A DNA stretch of 64,000 nucleotides from CBDUEF01 sp018063485 (GTDB lineage: Bacteria; Pseudomonadota; Alphaproteobacteria; Rhodobacterales; Rhodobacteraceae): the NCBI GenBank assembly GCA_037045435.1, contig JBAOID010000011.1, positions 22,707-86,706 of the forward strand, read 5' to 3'. Below the pieces are notes generated by a model that had not been told where the DNA came from, searched no databases, and saw only the letters and a list, made by a program, of their open reading frames with translations. The stretch's first letter is position 1; each line of letters begins with the position of its first letter. Both the position numbers and the translations under genes were made by a program. This document shows, in pieces, positions 36,904 to 45,864 of the stretch.

Positions 36904-37791
36904 CTAAACAACATTGTTGACTGGCGCTTTGGCCTGCATGGCACCAGTCGGTTGGCCAGTCAGAACCTCGATCAAGGCCAACGCCGCCGCTTGCTCGCGT
37001 GGGGTTTTGGCGCTACGGATCTGATCCTCGCAGTAATCCATGATATCAAGCTGAGTTGGCAAGGCATGTGGTGCTGGCACCGTCGCCAACTCGCTGACAA
37101 GGCGAATCAGTGCCCGTGCCGCATCAACGCGCTTTTGTTTGGCGCGATCCAGCAGTGCCCGAACATCGTCTTCCGCGGCAAACACATCTCCGGTTATCCC
37201 GGCAAAGGCCCGAACCCGATCAATCCGCTCGACCGAACAATCGAGAAGTGCCGCCAAGGCAGAAACCTTGCCCATTGGCTTGGTTGAGCCGATATAGTCG
37301 TAGGGCGCGTTATCCGACCGCTTGAGAACGCGGTCCATGATTGGGTCGATCACCGTGATAATGTCGGTAATGCCGGACCGGCGCGCAAATTCCAATGACC
37401 CAACCATCAACTCGCTGGTCGCCCTGGAAATCGCATTCGGGACGGCCGCCTTCATTCAACCGGTGGGTATCTACGCAGTAATCGCGTCGATTCCGCAGAT
37501 ATTGGCGCTGCGCAAAGGCGGCTCGCCGTCAAGGATGGATTGAAACACATCGGCCAACATGTGCGGCCCGGTGGTTTGCAAGGCGCGCACGCATGAGATC
37601 ACATGGCCCTCATCATCCAGACCGATCACATAAGCGGGGTCCAGAAGATCAAACTGATCAATCTCCATCCCGGCCTCGATCTTGACATCCCATCCCAGCC
37701 GACCGCCAAAAACCCTGGCCCGCAAACGGAACATGTCATCAAGCAGATCACTGAAACGTTCCTTGTTCAGCGCGTCAATTACGATAATCAT
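36904..37791 (-). CDS. luxI: LuxI-type acyl-homoserine lactone synthase with C-terminal extension (frame broken by three +1)
   Basis: Makes AHL signals from SAM and acyl-ACP. Conserved features are RLRARVFGGRLGWDV (Arg, Phe, Trp), EIDQFDLLDPAYVIGLD, ISCVRALQTTGPHML, and SRATSELMVGSLEFA. Extra bases near 37495, 37479 and 37439 break the centre; removing them regenerates IWESTRFCVDTHRL, the expected motif. The corrected product is 294 aa, about 80 longer than usual: an Ala/Arg-rich C-terminal region (DVRALLDRAKQKRVDAARAL onward) follows the synthase fold. It lies 95 nt after luxR on the same strand. Confidence 0.88.
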
Positions 37792-37886
37792 GGTATATCC
37801 CCTATGGTAGCCAACAAATTGAAAATATCTGTTGTGGCAAAGACCGGTATTGGGGGAAACCCTTAGTGGATCGGGGTGCTGCCGAT

Positions 37887-38615
37887 TCAGAGAGGATGAA
37901 CAAGACCGAGAGAGATGGCCCGCCCAACTGCTTGCGTTGTGTTCAGGGCAAACAGCTTGTCACGGCTGGATCTCAGATGCACCTCAACAGTTCGGTGAGA
38001 AATGCCCAGGATATCGCCGATGTCCTGATTGGATTTCCCGGCAGCAGCCCATTGCAGGATCTCCTTTTCACGGGTCGAGAGGGTTGGAAACCGCAGAACC
38101 TGTGACAATACATCTGATCGCATGACTGTATCGTGGATGTGGACGGCCACTGACTGAAGGTCGACAAGAATATTCTGAATAAGCTTGTCCCATTCCGTTA
38201 CCACGCATTTGCGGGTTACGCTCAACATGCCGATATCGCCATAAGGGCCACGAACGGGAATGGTCAACCCTTGATCCGTGATGCCGAAGTCACTTGCATC
38301 GCGAAACACGGTCTGGAAATTCTTGTCTTGCTCTAGCCGGCGCCAATCAACCGGTGCGATGCTCCGACTGGCGCGGTGAATCGTTGGGTCGATATTCTGA
38401 AAACTGCGGCGCATGTAGTGCAGCTTCCACTCATCGCTGTAATTGACGTACCCATGCACACTGCCAGCAACCGGATTTGTTCCAGCATAGGCTGCATGAT
38501 CCAACTCGAAACGATTGCATATCTGATCAAGGAACGTCGTAAAACGGTCCTGTCCATTGGGCAAGGCGCCCAGATCAATCAAATCCATGGCAAGATACTC
38601 TGATGCAGAGAACAC
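37887..38615 (-). CDS. luxR: LuxR-family AHL-responsive transcriptional regulator
   Basis: Up to 242 aa. The N-terminal autoinducer-binding domain covers residues 15-165, with the conserved Trp/Tyr positions in YVNYSDEWKLHYMRRSFQNIDP and PVDWRR. The C-terminal GerE HTH is LSTREKEILQWAAAGKSNQDIGDILGISHRTVEVHLR. It is followed by luxI, the normal cognate-pair arrangement. The start may be 38615 or the ATG at 38588. No convincing lux box was found in the 95-nt gap before luxI. Confidence 0.9.
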   Translation of the reverse strand: MFSASEYLAMDLIDLGALPNGQDRFTTFLDQICNRFELDHAAYAGTNPVAGSVHGYVNYSDEWKLHYMRRSFQNIDPTIHRASRSIAPVDWRRLEQDKNFQTVFRDASDFGITDQGLTIPVRGPYGDIGMLSVTRKCVVTEWDKLIQNILVDLQSVAVHIHDTVMRSDVLSQVLRFPTLSTREKEILQWAAAGKSNQDIGDILGISHRTVEVHLRSSRDKLFALNTTQAVGRAISLGLVHPL

Positions 38616-38891
38616 ATCCCTGGTTGCGATGAAAAGGCCAACTCAGCGCCCATCTTTCGCATTCAACGGTACACATAGTAAGCGGCATTCTGAAATAGGC
38701 GGTTTATCCACGCGATGCGGCAAAAAAGCCACGGTCAAAGGCATATTCCTGCGCCCCGAATGGTATCACTGGTAGCCTGAAAACCAGTGGACCCCGAAGG
38801 GCGAAGCCGCCGTCAAGGCTCACGCGCCGATGTGAATTTGCTGGTCCGGCAGTGATCGCGGCCTTTGGAAACCGCATTTGCCTTGGCAGCC

Positions 38892-40352
38892 CTAATTCGC
38901 GCTGCGGGCAACAGCGGCCAGATCAATCACTTCGGTATCTTCGCTTTGCTCAGGCTCCTGGGCTTTGGGCTTTGCCGGAGCATTGACCAGAAGTGGGAGG
39001 ATCTCGGCCGCTGTGGCGCTTTGCCCAATTCCTTCAACCGGTTCGCGCCAGCTAAGCGTGTCGAAGCCGCCGCAGTTCTCACAGATTGGCTGCCAGGCCG
39101 AATGTATGGCCTGACAATTGTCGCAGCACCATTGCGGGCCACGCGGGGCGGTCAAAGCCTTGGAAAGCCAGCCGCGCACAACAGCGTCATCGCTGCCCTC
39201 GCCTCGCTCTATGGCGGCCATGATCGCCAGCGCCCGCTGCGTCGGGTGGCGCGTCACCATATCTCCCAAGGATCGGCGCGCTGCTGGGAAATCATCGGCA
39301 GTAATATTCAATTCCGCCAAGAGCAGTTTTGTCTCGTCATTGTCAGTGTGCAACGCAGTCAAAGTCCTGAAGCGCTTGATCCGGGAATCGGCAGATTCGT
39401 CAGGCTCGATTTCGGCAAATGCAGCCGCAAGATCGGGGTGTGGACGCGCCTCCCATGCCTTTTTCAACACCCGGCTCGCGCCGCGCTTGTCGCCTTTGTC
39501 GATCAGCGCACGCGCGGCCATCGCGGCGGCCGGAATCAGGTCCGGCGATTGCTTGTTGGCCGCAATGGCCGCTTCGCGCGCTTCGATGCTGGAGGTGTCG
39601 TCCATCACGGCGCGCGCCTCTTGCAGCGCAAGAATGGCATCACGCCGCCGGTAGACAGCCTTGGGTAGCGCCCCGGATTTCAGCTTGGCTCCCAGGGTCG
39701 CGCGTGCGCCAACCCAATCCGATTTTTCGGATTGCAATTTCAGCAAGATATCCTGTGTTTCGGAGTGCTTTGGCTTCAACGTCAGCGCTTTTTCGGCCAG
39801 TTTCAGCGCGGTTTCGGTATCGCCCTCGGCCAGCTTTTGCCGCATCAAGCCACGCACCCCCACAAAGCGCGTGGTGTCGTCCCCAAGCAAAGACCTGTAG
39901 GCTTCGGCGGCACGTTTTGTGTCGCCGACCGACTCCGCCGCCTGGGCTATCAAGAGCGTGGTCAATTCGGGTTGAGCAAGGAATTTTTCCGCGCGCTGGG
40001 CCCGCAACAGGGCAAGCCGTCCCTCACCCGCCGCCAGCGCGATCATTCCGTCATGAAGGGCCTGATACCCTTTGCGTTCTCGGTTGCGATCAAAATAGCG
40101 CGAAATCGCGGTCTCATCGCCATTGAGAAACCGCAGGGTGGCAACAATCAAACCGATCAGTTTCATCAACAGCCAGATTGCAAAGATGATGCACAACAGC
40201 AGCACCACAGCTTGTAGCGGGCCGAGGTTCAATTCCCAACCGGCGGCAGCGATACGAATGCCTTCCCCGCTGTCAGAAAGCATCCCCGCACCCAAGGTCA
40301 ACCCGGCAATCGCCGCAACGAATAGAAAAATCTTGAGCAATGACCAGATCAT
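38892..40352 (-). CDS. hemY: HemY-like TPR membrane protein with C-terminal zinc ribbon
   Basis: 486 aa. Two N-terminal membrane helices (LLKIFLFVAAIAGLTLGAGML and LQAVVLLLCIIFAIWLLMKLI) fit the HemY_N family, followed by about 300 residues of TPR-like helices and, near residue 420, a CxxC...CxxC module (CCDNCQAIHSAWQPICENCGG) like the rubredoxin-type ribbon of LapB/YciM. The true function is uncertain; the name comes from gene context with hemD. It lies 9 nt after the mitofilin gene, probably one operon with it and hemD. Confidence 0.85.
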   Translation of the reverse strand: MIWSLLKIFLFVAAIAGLTLGAGMLSDSGEGIRIAAAGWELNLGPLQAVVLLLCIIFAIWLLMKLIGLIVATLRFLNGDETAISRYFDRNRERKGYQALHDGMIALAAGEGRLALLRAQRAEKFLAQPELTTLLIAQAAESVGDTKRAAEAYRSLLGDDTTRFVGVRGLMRQKLAEGDTETALKLAEKALTLKPKHSETQDILLKLQSEKSDWVGARATLGAKLKSGALPKAVYRRRDAILALQEARAVMDDTSSIEAREAAIAANKQSPDLIPAAAMAARALIDKGDKRGASRVLKKAWEARPHPDLAAAFAEIEPDESADSRIKRFRTLTALHTDNDETKLLLAELNITADDFPAARRSLGDMVTRHPTQRALAIMAAIERGEGSDDAVVRGWLSKALTAPRGPQWCCDNCQAIHSAWQPICENCGGFDTLSWREPVEGIGQSATAAEILPLLVNAPAKPKAQEPEQSEDTEVIDLAAVARSAN

Positions 40353-40361
40353 TTCCGTCTC

Positions 40362-41512
40362 CTATTGGTCCAGAATGGCGGAAAGCTTGGCGAAGGCCTG
40401 TGTCGAAGCCAGCCGCTTTTGGGCCAGCGCCAGCCACTCCGCCATTGGCTCCTGGGCTTCTTTTGGCAAGCCGGCAATCTCTGTCATGGCCGTCTGTAAA
40501 TCCCCGGAAGTCAGGGCCGCCTCGGCACGGGACAGGATTGCATCGGGATCGCTGCCCTCCCGAGGGGTAAGGGATCGGGCACCCGTTTGTGTCCTAAGGA
40601 AAGTTGCCGCCCTTTGTGCCCAACTGCCGCCCATATCGGCGCGCAGGGCCGCATCAAGGGCCTTGCGCGCGGCTTCGGGAAAGGTGCCTTGAAGTGTGGC
40701 AACCGTCGGCACTCCCGTTTCGGAAACCGAAATCAGAACATCCGGCGCTGGCACACTGAGTTGGGCAAGCTGATCAGAAAATGCGCTCCCATTTGTCAAA
40801 GCATCGGAAATATATGATAAAATCGCGGTATCTGCCGCCTTGGTCGCCATTCTTTCTGCTTCTGCCTTGCTTGCCGCCGCAGCAATCTCGGCCTCTTTTG
40901 ACTCGGTCGTCTGTCGCAGCTATGGCTTCAGGCGAAAGCGTGGATCCCAACTCCAGAGTCTTCGAGGCGACCCTGAATTTGCCGAAGCTCTTCGGCAACA
41001 TCGCCGCCTGCCGATGCGGTCTTAAGGGCGGGAAGCTCTGCTTCCAGCAAGGCGACACGATCTTGCAATGATTTCAGATCAACGGGCGTTTGGATTGGCG
41101 CGGCGGTCTCCAAAGCAGCCAGGCGCTGTTCCAGGGCGATGCCACCTCCCGAGGTCGTCAGGGCCGCCTTCAATTGCTCGATATCTTTGGCCTGGCTCTG
41201 AATTTCAGTTTGCAACGCGCTGGTATCCTGAAGCGGCCAACCGCCCGGTTCATATTTGGCAAGCACAAATCCGGCCCCGGCTGCGAGAACGCCACCGATA
41301 AGGAGGCCAATGAAGCCGCTTTGGCGCTTTGGTCCGCGATCTGGATTGCCTGCATCGACAACCGTCTCGCTGACTTGACCCGGATCAACGCGTTCAGGCG
41401 ATGGGTTGATCAGAAGCATTGGGGAGTCGAGCGCAGGACTTGCTTCGCTTTCGGCCTCCGGGCCGTCTGTCTGGCTGCCTTCTTGGGGGACTTTCCGTTC
41501 GGTCATGGCCAT
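40362..41512 (-). CDS. Mitofilin/MICOS-like membrane protein (frame broken by two +1 near 40952 and 40905)
   Basis: Alphaproteobacterial mitofilin homologue (COG4223) thought to shape inner membranes and contact the outer envelope. N-terminus is acidic and disordered, then one membrane helix (QSGFIGLLIGGVLAAGAGFVLA), a coiled coil (ALQTEIQSQAKDIEQLKAAL, RLAALETAAP) and a C-terminal domain ending LASTQAFAKLSAILDQ. Two extra bases split it; correction gives 382 aa. Lies between hemD and hemY, the usual order. Confidence 0.85.
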
Positions 41513-41575
41513 TCTCTTCTGATTCTTGCGAGCTGCGCGGCGCTCTACCAGCCTAGTCTGTCGCCGCCCAAAGGT

Positions 41576-42319
41576 TCAAGGTCCGGGGGGCGTGGCAAAA
41601 AGTAAGCTCAGCGCGCCGATCATGCCAGCCGCATCCGGAGACTCGGCTATTTCAAGCGCAGCGCTTGCAAGGGTAACAGTTTCCTGTGCTACTGCCGGGC
41701 TCAACGCAGCAATGAATAGGGGGGCGTTCGAACCGTGGACGGCGATCTCATTTGAAAACAATCTTGCTGACCGGGGAGAAAACAAGGGAACAAAAACGGG
41801 TTCTGTGTGGCGCAAAAGACCAAGCGCCTCTTCATTCAGAGGTTGGGCGATCTGACCGTAAACTATCGCTTCGAATGTCTCTATTCCCGCAGAATTAAGC
41901 GATTCCGCCACGGCGCCAAGGCTGATTTCGCCGCGCAGATGCAGCAGCCGGCCAGATGGGCGCATGGGTTTCAGCATCTCCAGTAAACCCGCGGCGTTGC
42001 TGCCCGCTGATATGGCATCGAATCCGGCCCCCATCGCGGCTTTTGCGGTTTGCTCCCCAACGCAATAAGCGCGGCGAGGGAGTGAAGCAGCGCCGTCGGG
42101 CATCCGCCGAGCAGCCTCTACAGCGGTCTGCGACGTAAAGATTACGGCGTCAAATTCTTTGCCCGCAATGGGAAAAGTCAGGAACTCGGTCCGAAGCAGG
42201 GGTGAAAAGATGATCGAAATCGGCGAGGTAAAGTGCCACTGCAATAGCTCCGCAAACCTCATGGCCTGCATATCAGGACGCGTAAGCAGGATGGTCTTGG
42301 TGCGGGATTGTGCGGCCAT
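41576..42319 (-). CDS. hemD: Uroporphyrinogen-III synthase
   Basis: Cyclises hydroxymethylbilane to uroporphyrinogen III. 247 aa from MAAQSRTKTILLTRP; the domain strands FDAVIFTSQTAVEAARR, YCVGEQTAKAAMGAGF, LLHLRGEISLG and VPLFSPRSARLF are typical of HemD, a family with low conservation. Start 42319 is used because the longer ORF runs into divergent tsaD. hemC is not adjacent. Confidence 0.88.
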   Translation of the reverse strand: MAAQSRTKTILLTRPDMQAMRFAELLQWHFTSPISIIFSPLLRTEFLTFPIAGKEFDAVIFTSQTAVEAARRMPDGAASLPRRAYCVGEQTAKAAMGAGFDAISAGSNAAGLLEMLKPMRPSGRLLHLRGEISLGAVAESLNSAGIETFEAIVYGQIAQPLNEEALGLLRHTEPVFVPLFSPRSARLFSNEIAVHGSNAPLFIAALSPAVAQETVTLASAALEIAESPDAAGMIGALSLLFATPPGP

Positions 42320-42364
42320 GGCTCTGGTGTTACCTGCAGGGAACACTTGGGGCAATGGCGGAAT

Positions 42365-43464
42365 ATGGCGCAAATGCTTACCTTTCTAGGCATAGAATCG
42401 AGCTGCGATGACACGGCAGCGGCCATCGTGCAGCATGAGTTGGGCCATCGACCCAACATTCTGGCTTCGATTGTCGAAGGCCAGGTGGCGTTGCACGCGG
42501 ATTTTGGCGGCGTAGTGCCTGAAATTGCAGCGCGGGCGCATGTTGAACGGCTGGATTTCTGTGTCGAGCGGGCTTTGAAAGAGGCCAAACTTGGTTTTGC
42601 GCATCTGGATGCCATTGCTGTGACAGCCGGTCCCGGTCTTATTGGCGGGGTGCTTTCGGGAGTGATGCTGGCCAAAGGATTGGCTGCGGCCCTGCGCTTG
42701 CCCTTGGTCGGCGTCAACCATTTGGCCGGACACGCCTTGACGCCACGTTTGACCGATAGTTTGCGATTTCCCTATCTGATGCTGCTGGTTTCAGGGGGGC
42801 ATTGCCAATTTCTGATTGTGAAGGGCCCCGAAGAGTTCGAACGGCTTGGCGGCACCATCTGATGATGCTCCGGGAGAGGCATTTGACAAGACGGCGAAGT
42901 TGCTGGGCTTGCCGCAGCCGGGGGGCCCTTCGGTTGAGGCCGAGGCAAGACGGGGAGATGCGCGGCGCTTCCGCTTGCCGCGCCCGCTGATCGACCGTGC
43001 CGATTGCAACCTTTCGTTTTCAGGGTTGAAAACCGCCGTGCTGCGCGCCCGCGATACGCTGATTTCAGAGAAGGGTGGGCTTGCGGTGCAAGACCGTTGT
43101 GACCTTTGCGCGGGGTTTCAAAGCGCGGTTGCCGATGTTCTGGCAAGCAAGACGCAGCGCGCTTTGGAGATCTATATGCGGTTGGCCCCCGAACTACCTA
43201 TGTTGGCCGTAGCCGGCGGAGTCGCTGCAAATATGGCTATTCGTGATGTATTAGAGACTGTTTCCACGAGAATCGGCGCTGGCTTTTGCGCGCCACCTCT
43301 GTCGCTTTGCACCGATAACGCGGCTATGATCGCCTGGGCAGGGATCGAACGATACAGGGAGGGAGCGATGGATGATATGAGCTTGACCGCGCGGCCCCGT
43401 TGGCCACTTGACCAGACTGTGGCACCGATGATCGGCTCGGGAAAAAAGGGGGCCAAAAGCATGA
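42365..43464 (+). CDS. tsaD: tRNA N6-adenosine threonylcarbamoyltransferase TsaD (frame broken by +1 near 42860 and 43457)
   Basis: Catalytic subunit for t6A37 modification of tRNA. LGIESSCDDTAAA, metal-binding HADFGGVVPEIAARAHVERL, NHLAGHA, LVSGGHCQF, and later FSGLKTAVLRARD and AVAGGVAANMAIRD. An extra T at 42860 creates a false stop right after LGGTI. An extra A in the AAAA run near 43457 removes the real stop; without it the protein ends GAKA and its TGA overlaps the gpsA ATG. The corrected length of 365 aa is the family norm. Confidence 0.92.
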
Positions 43465-44412
43465 TTGCCATCGTGGGAGCAGGTGCGTTTGGTACGGCAT
43501 TGGCAGTGTCATTGGGACGCGAGGGGCATGAGGTGCGGCTATGGGCGCGTGATGCCGGGCAAGTGGCCGAAATGACAGCTACGCGCCGAAACGACTCACG
43601 GTTGGCGGGCATTGATTTGCCTGAATCCGTCTCTGTTACTGCAGAAATCGGTGATCTGCGCGGAGCGCGGGTGGCCTTGCTGGCCCTGCCGATGCAGTCA
43701 CTACGCCACTTTTTGATTGCCAATCCCGTGCTGAACGGGATGGAACTGGTGGCCTGTTGCAAGGGGATTGATCTTGTGACGCTAAAGGGCCCGACGGCGG
43801 TGATTGCTGAGATCTGCCCAGACTCATCCTGCGGAATTTTGACGGGGCCAAGTTTTGCCGCTGATATCGCCAAGGGATTGCCGACAGCGTTGACTTTGGC
43901 CGGTGCCGATGCCGAAGCAATGCAGCATTTGCTTTCGACGCCAACGTTGCGGCTTTACCGAACGGCGGATTTGACCGGTGCTGAATTGGGCGGAGCGCTG
44001 AAGAACGTGATTGCGATTGCGGCCGGAACGGTTATTGGCGCGGGCTTGGGAGACTCGGCGCGTGCGGCCCTGATGACTCGCGGCTATGCCGAAATGCTTC
44101 GGTTGGCGCTGACCCTTGGGGCGCGCGCCGAAACGCTGGCCGGGCTGTCGGGCTTTGGCGATCTGGTGCTGACCTGCACCTCGACGCAATCGCGGAATTT
44201 CCGGTTTGGCATGGCACTGGGCGCGGGGTTGGAGTTCGATCCAACCGTGACGGTAGAAGGTGTCGATACTGCCAAAGCAGTCTCTGATATCGCACGAATC
44301 AGGGCAAATCGACATGCCAATCACCACGATGATTGCCGCGCTGGTTTCAAAAAAGATCATGCTTAATGATGCCATCTCAACCCTGCTTTCCCGACCTCTC
44401 AAACAGGAGTAA
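43461..44412 (+). CDS. gpsA: Glycerol-3-phosphate dehydrogenase [NAD(P)+] (frame broken by +1 near 44295)
   Basis: Makes glycerol-3-phosphate from DHAP for phospholipids. N-terminus MIAIVGAGAFGTALAVSLG is the Rossmann loop; ELVACCKGID, GILTGPSFAADIAKGLPTA and ELGGALKNVIAIAAG (catalytic Lys) follow, with GFGDLVLTCTS. An extra C near 44295 ends the frame early; removing it restores IDMPITTMIAALVSKKIM and the end SRPLKQE, total 316 aa. In the given sequence its frame continues from tsaD with no stop, an apparent fusion that I regard as an artefact. Confidence 0.93.
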
Positions 44413-44415
44413 CCC

Positions 44416-44688
44416 ATGCGTGTGACACTGATCTGCCAGGATAAAACCGGGCACTTGCAAACCCGACTGGACTGCCGTGCCGCGCATTTGGCCTATATTG
44501 AGGCAACAGGCGTGGTAGAGATGGCCGGGCCATTTCTGGATGAAGGCGGTGCGATGACCGGCAGCCTGGTGGTGTTGACCGTCGCGAGTTTGAAAGACGC
44601 ACAGGACTGGGCCGCGGGCGATCCCTATGCGAAGGCGGGATTGTTCGAGAGTGTGAAGATTTCGGAGTGGAAAAAGGTGATCGGCTGA
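44416..44688 (+). CDS. YciI-family protein
   Basis: 90-aa small protein with the YciI/muconolactone-isomerase-like fold: HLQTRLDCRAAHLAYIE, VEMAGPFLDEGG and DPYAKAGLFESVKISEWKKVIG, including the conserved GDPYxxAG stretch. The reaction is unknown. It lies 3 nt after gpsA and overlaps the EVE gene by 1 nt (TGATG), a conserved tsaD-gpsA-yciI-EVE run. Confidence 0.88.
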   Translation: MRVTLICQDKTGHLQTRLDCRAAHLAYIEATGVVEMAGPFLDEGGAMTGSLVVLTVASLKDAQDWAAGDPYAKAGLFESVKISEWKKVIG

Positions 44689-45113
44689 TGGCCTATTGGT
44701 TATTCAAATCAGAGCCGGATACCTGGAGCTGGGATCAGCAGGTTGCCAAGGGTGATATCGGCGAGGAGTGGCATGGCGTGCGCAATTATCAGGCGCGCAA
44801 CAATATGCGGGCGATGACGATCGGCGATCTCGGATTCTACTACCATTCCAATGTCGGCAAAGAGGTGGTGGGCATTGTCGAGGTTTGCCAGACCAGCGCG
44901 CCCGATAGCACGACTGATGATCCACGTTGGGATTGCGTACATATTCGTGCCATCAAACCCTTTGTGCGCCCGGTGACGCTGGAGGATTGCAAGGTTCAGC
45001 CCGGTCTTGAGAAGATGGTTTTGATCAACAATTCGCGCTTGTCTGTGCAGCCGGTTTCGACCGATGAGTGGCAGATTGTTTGCGCAATGGGCGGCGTTGA
45101 GCCTCTGAAATGA
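44688..45113 (+). CDS. EVE-domain (PUA-like) protein
   Basis: 141 aa. The EVE fold is recognisable by MAYWLFKSEPDTWSWDQ, WHGVRNYQARNNMRAM, GDLGFYYHSNVGKEVVGIVEV and DCVHIRAIKPF. EVE domains bind modified bases and are often linked to RNA or DNA modification; the housekeeping (thymocyte nuclear protein 1-like) type is expected here. Ends just before a strong terminator stem. Confidence 0.9.
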   Translation: MAYWLFKSEPDTWSWDQQVAKGDIGEEWHGVRNYQARNNMRAMTIGDLGFYYHSNVGKEVVGIVEVCQTSAPDSTTDDPRWDCVHIRAIKPFVRPVTLEDCKVQPGLEKMVLINNSRLSVQPVSTDEWQIVCAMGGVEPLK

Positions 45114-45140
45114 GGGGCTCCGACCCCGACGGAGCCCCTC
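45112..45140 (+). terminator. Terminator after the tsaD-gpsA-yciI-EVE run
   Basis: GAGGGGCTCCG, loop ACCCCGA, CGGAGCCCCTC: a perfect 11-bp GC-rich stem starting at the EVE stop codon. There is no T tract after it, so it may act as an RNA end-protecting hairpin as much as a terminator. Confidence 0.6.
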
Positions 45141-45287
45141 ATCCACCCCACGTGCTCCCTTAGCACCACACGTGTTCTGAAAAGGCCCCGGACATGCTGT
45201 CCTATGGTTTTGAAGATACCCGCAAATCTGACTCGTGGTCAAATCGCAAGAGCAAAGGAATTGAGTCAATTCCATCACTTGGCACAC

Positions 45288-45320
45288 ATAGGCCCGCCGG
45301 ATCATTTCGGGCGGACCTAT
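45288..45320. other. Long imperfect hairpin downstream of the DUF2853 gene
   Basis: ATAGG-CCGCC arms with one wobble pair around a loop near 45300-45307, located 17 nt past the stop of the minus-strand DUF2853 gene. Likely a terminator or 3'-end stabiliser, but no T tract is seen. Confidence 0.4.
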
Positions 45321-45336
45321 GATCCGAGCAGAACCC

Positions 45337-45678
45337 TTACTTGTAGACGGATTCTTTTCCGAAATGCTTGGCCAGCATGTAGTAAACCACGGCGCGGTGC
45401 TTGTTGCGCTCGGATTTGCCATAGGTTTCAATGACGGCGTTGATCCCTTCCATCAGCTTGGGGCTATCGGCCAGCCCAAGTTTTTTCATCAGGAAGTTCT
45501 TCTTCACAGTTTCAAGTTCCGCCGGATCAGAGCCGGCGACTGTAGAGGAATCCGCGTTATAGATTGCAGGACCGCACCCAATGGTCACTTTGGTCAACAA
45601 GTCCATGTCAGGATTGATTTTGCACTTGTTTGTCAGATCATCAGCGTATTTTGCGATCAACTCGTCTCTTTTGCTCAT
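45337..45678 (-). CDS. DUF2853-family protein
   Basis: 113-aa helical protein of the DUF2853 family: MSKRDELIAKYADDLTNKCK, ADSSTVAGSDPAELETVKKNF and LGLADSPKLMEGINAVIETYGKS are family features. Function unknown. It stands alone, between the EVE operon and ahcY, with its own promoter in 45679-45816. Confidence 0.85.
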   Translation of the reverse strand: MSKRDELIAKYADDLTNKCKINPDMDLLTKVTIGCGPAIYNADSSTVAGSDPAELETVKKNFLMKKLGLADSPKLMEGINAVIETYGKSERNKHRAVVYYMLAKHFGKESVYK

Positions 45679-45817
45679 GTGAGAGCTCCCTTGCTATTTT
45701 GCGCGATCCCTTGGCACTCTGCCTGTGGTTTAAGCAGCGCTAAATATTACCTTAGGTGATTGAGTCGCGGTGACAAAGGGAAATTTCTTATGGCCTTCCC
45801 CCTTCGCCAAGCAATGC

Positions 45818-45840
45818 AAAAGGCCCGGAATAACCGGGCC
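45818..45840 (-). terminator. Terminator of ahcY
   Basis: On the minus strand GGCCCGG-TTATT-CCGGGCC forms a perfect 7-bp stem followed by TTTT. It is 24 nt beyond the ahcY stop codon. Confidence 0.8.
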
Positions 45841-45864
45841 CTGCGCACCACTCTCTCGCATTGA

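Noticed and set aside
37792..37886. lux box upstream of luxI
   Set aside because: Only a weak CAACA/TGTTG repeat is seen; no good 18-20 bp palindrome.
43461..43500. Novel TsaD-GpsA fusion enzyme
   Set aside because: One extra A removes the stop; the corrected overlap is the standard arrangement, and other insertions occur in the same genes.
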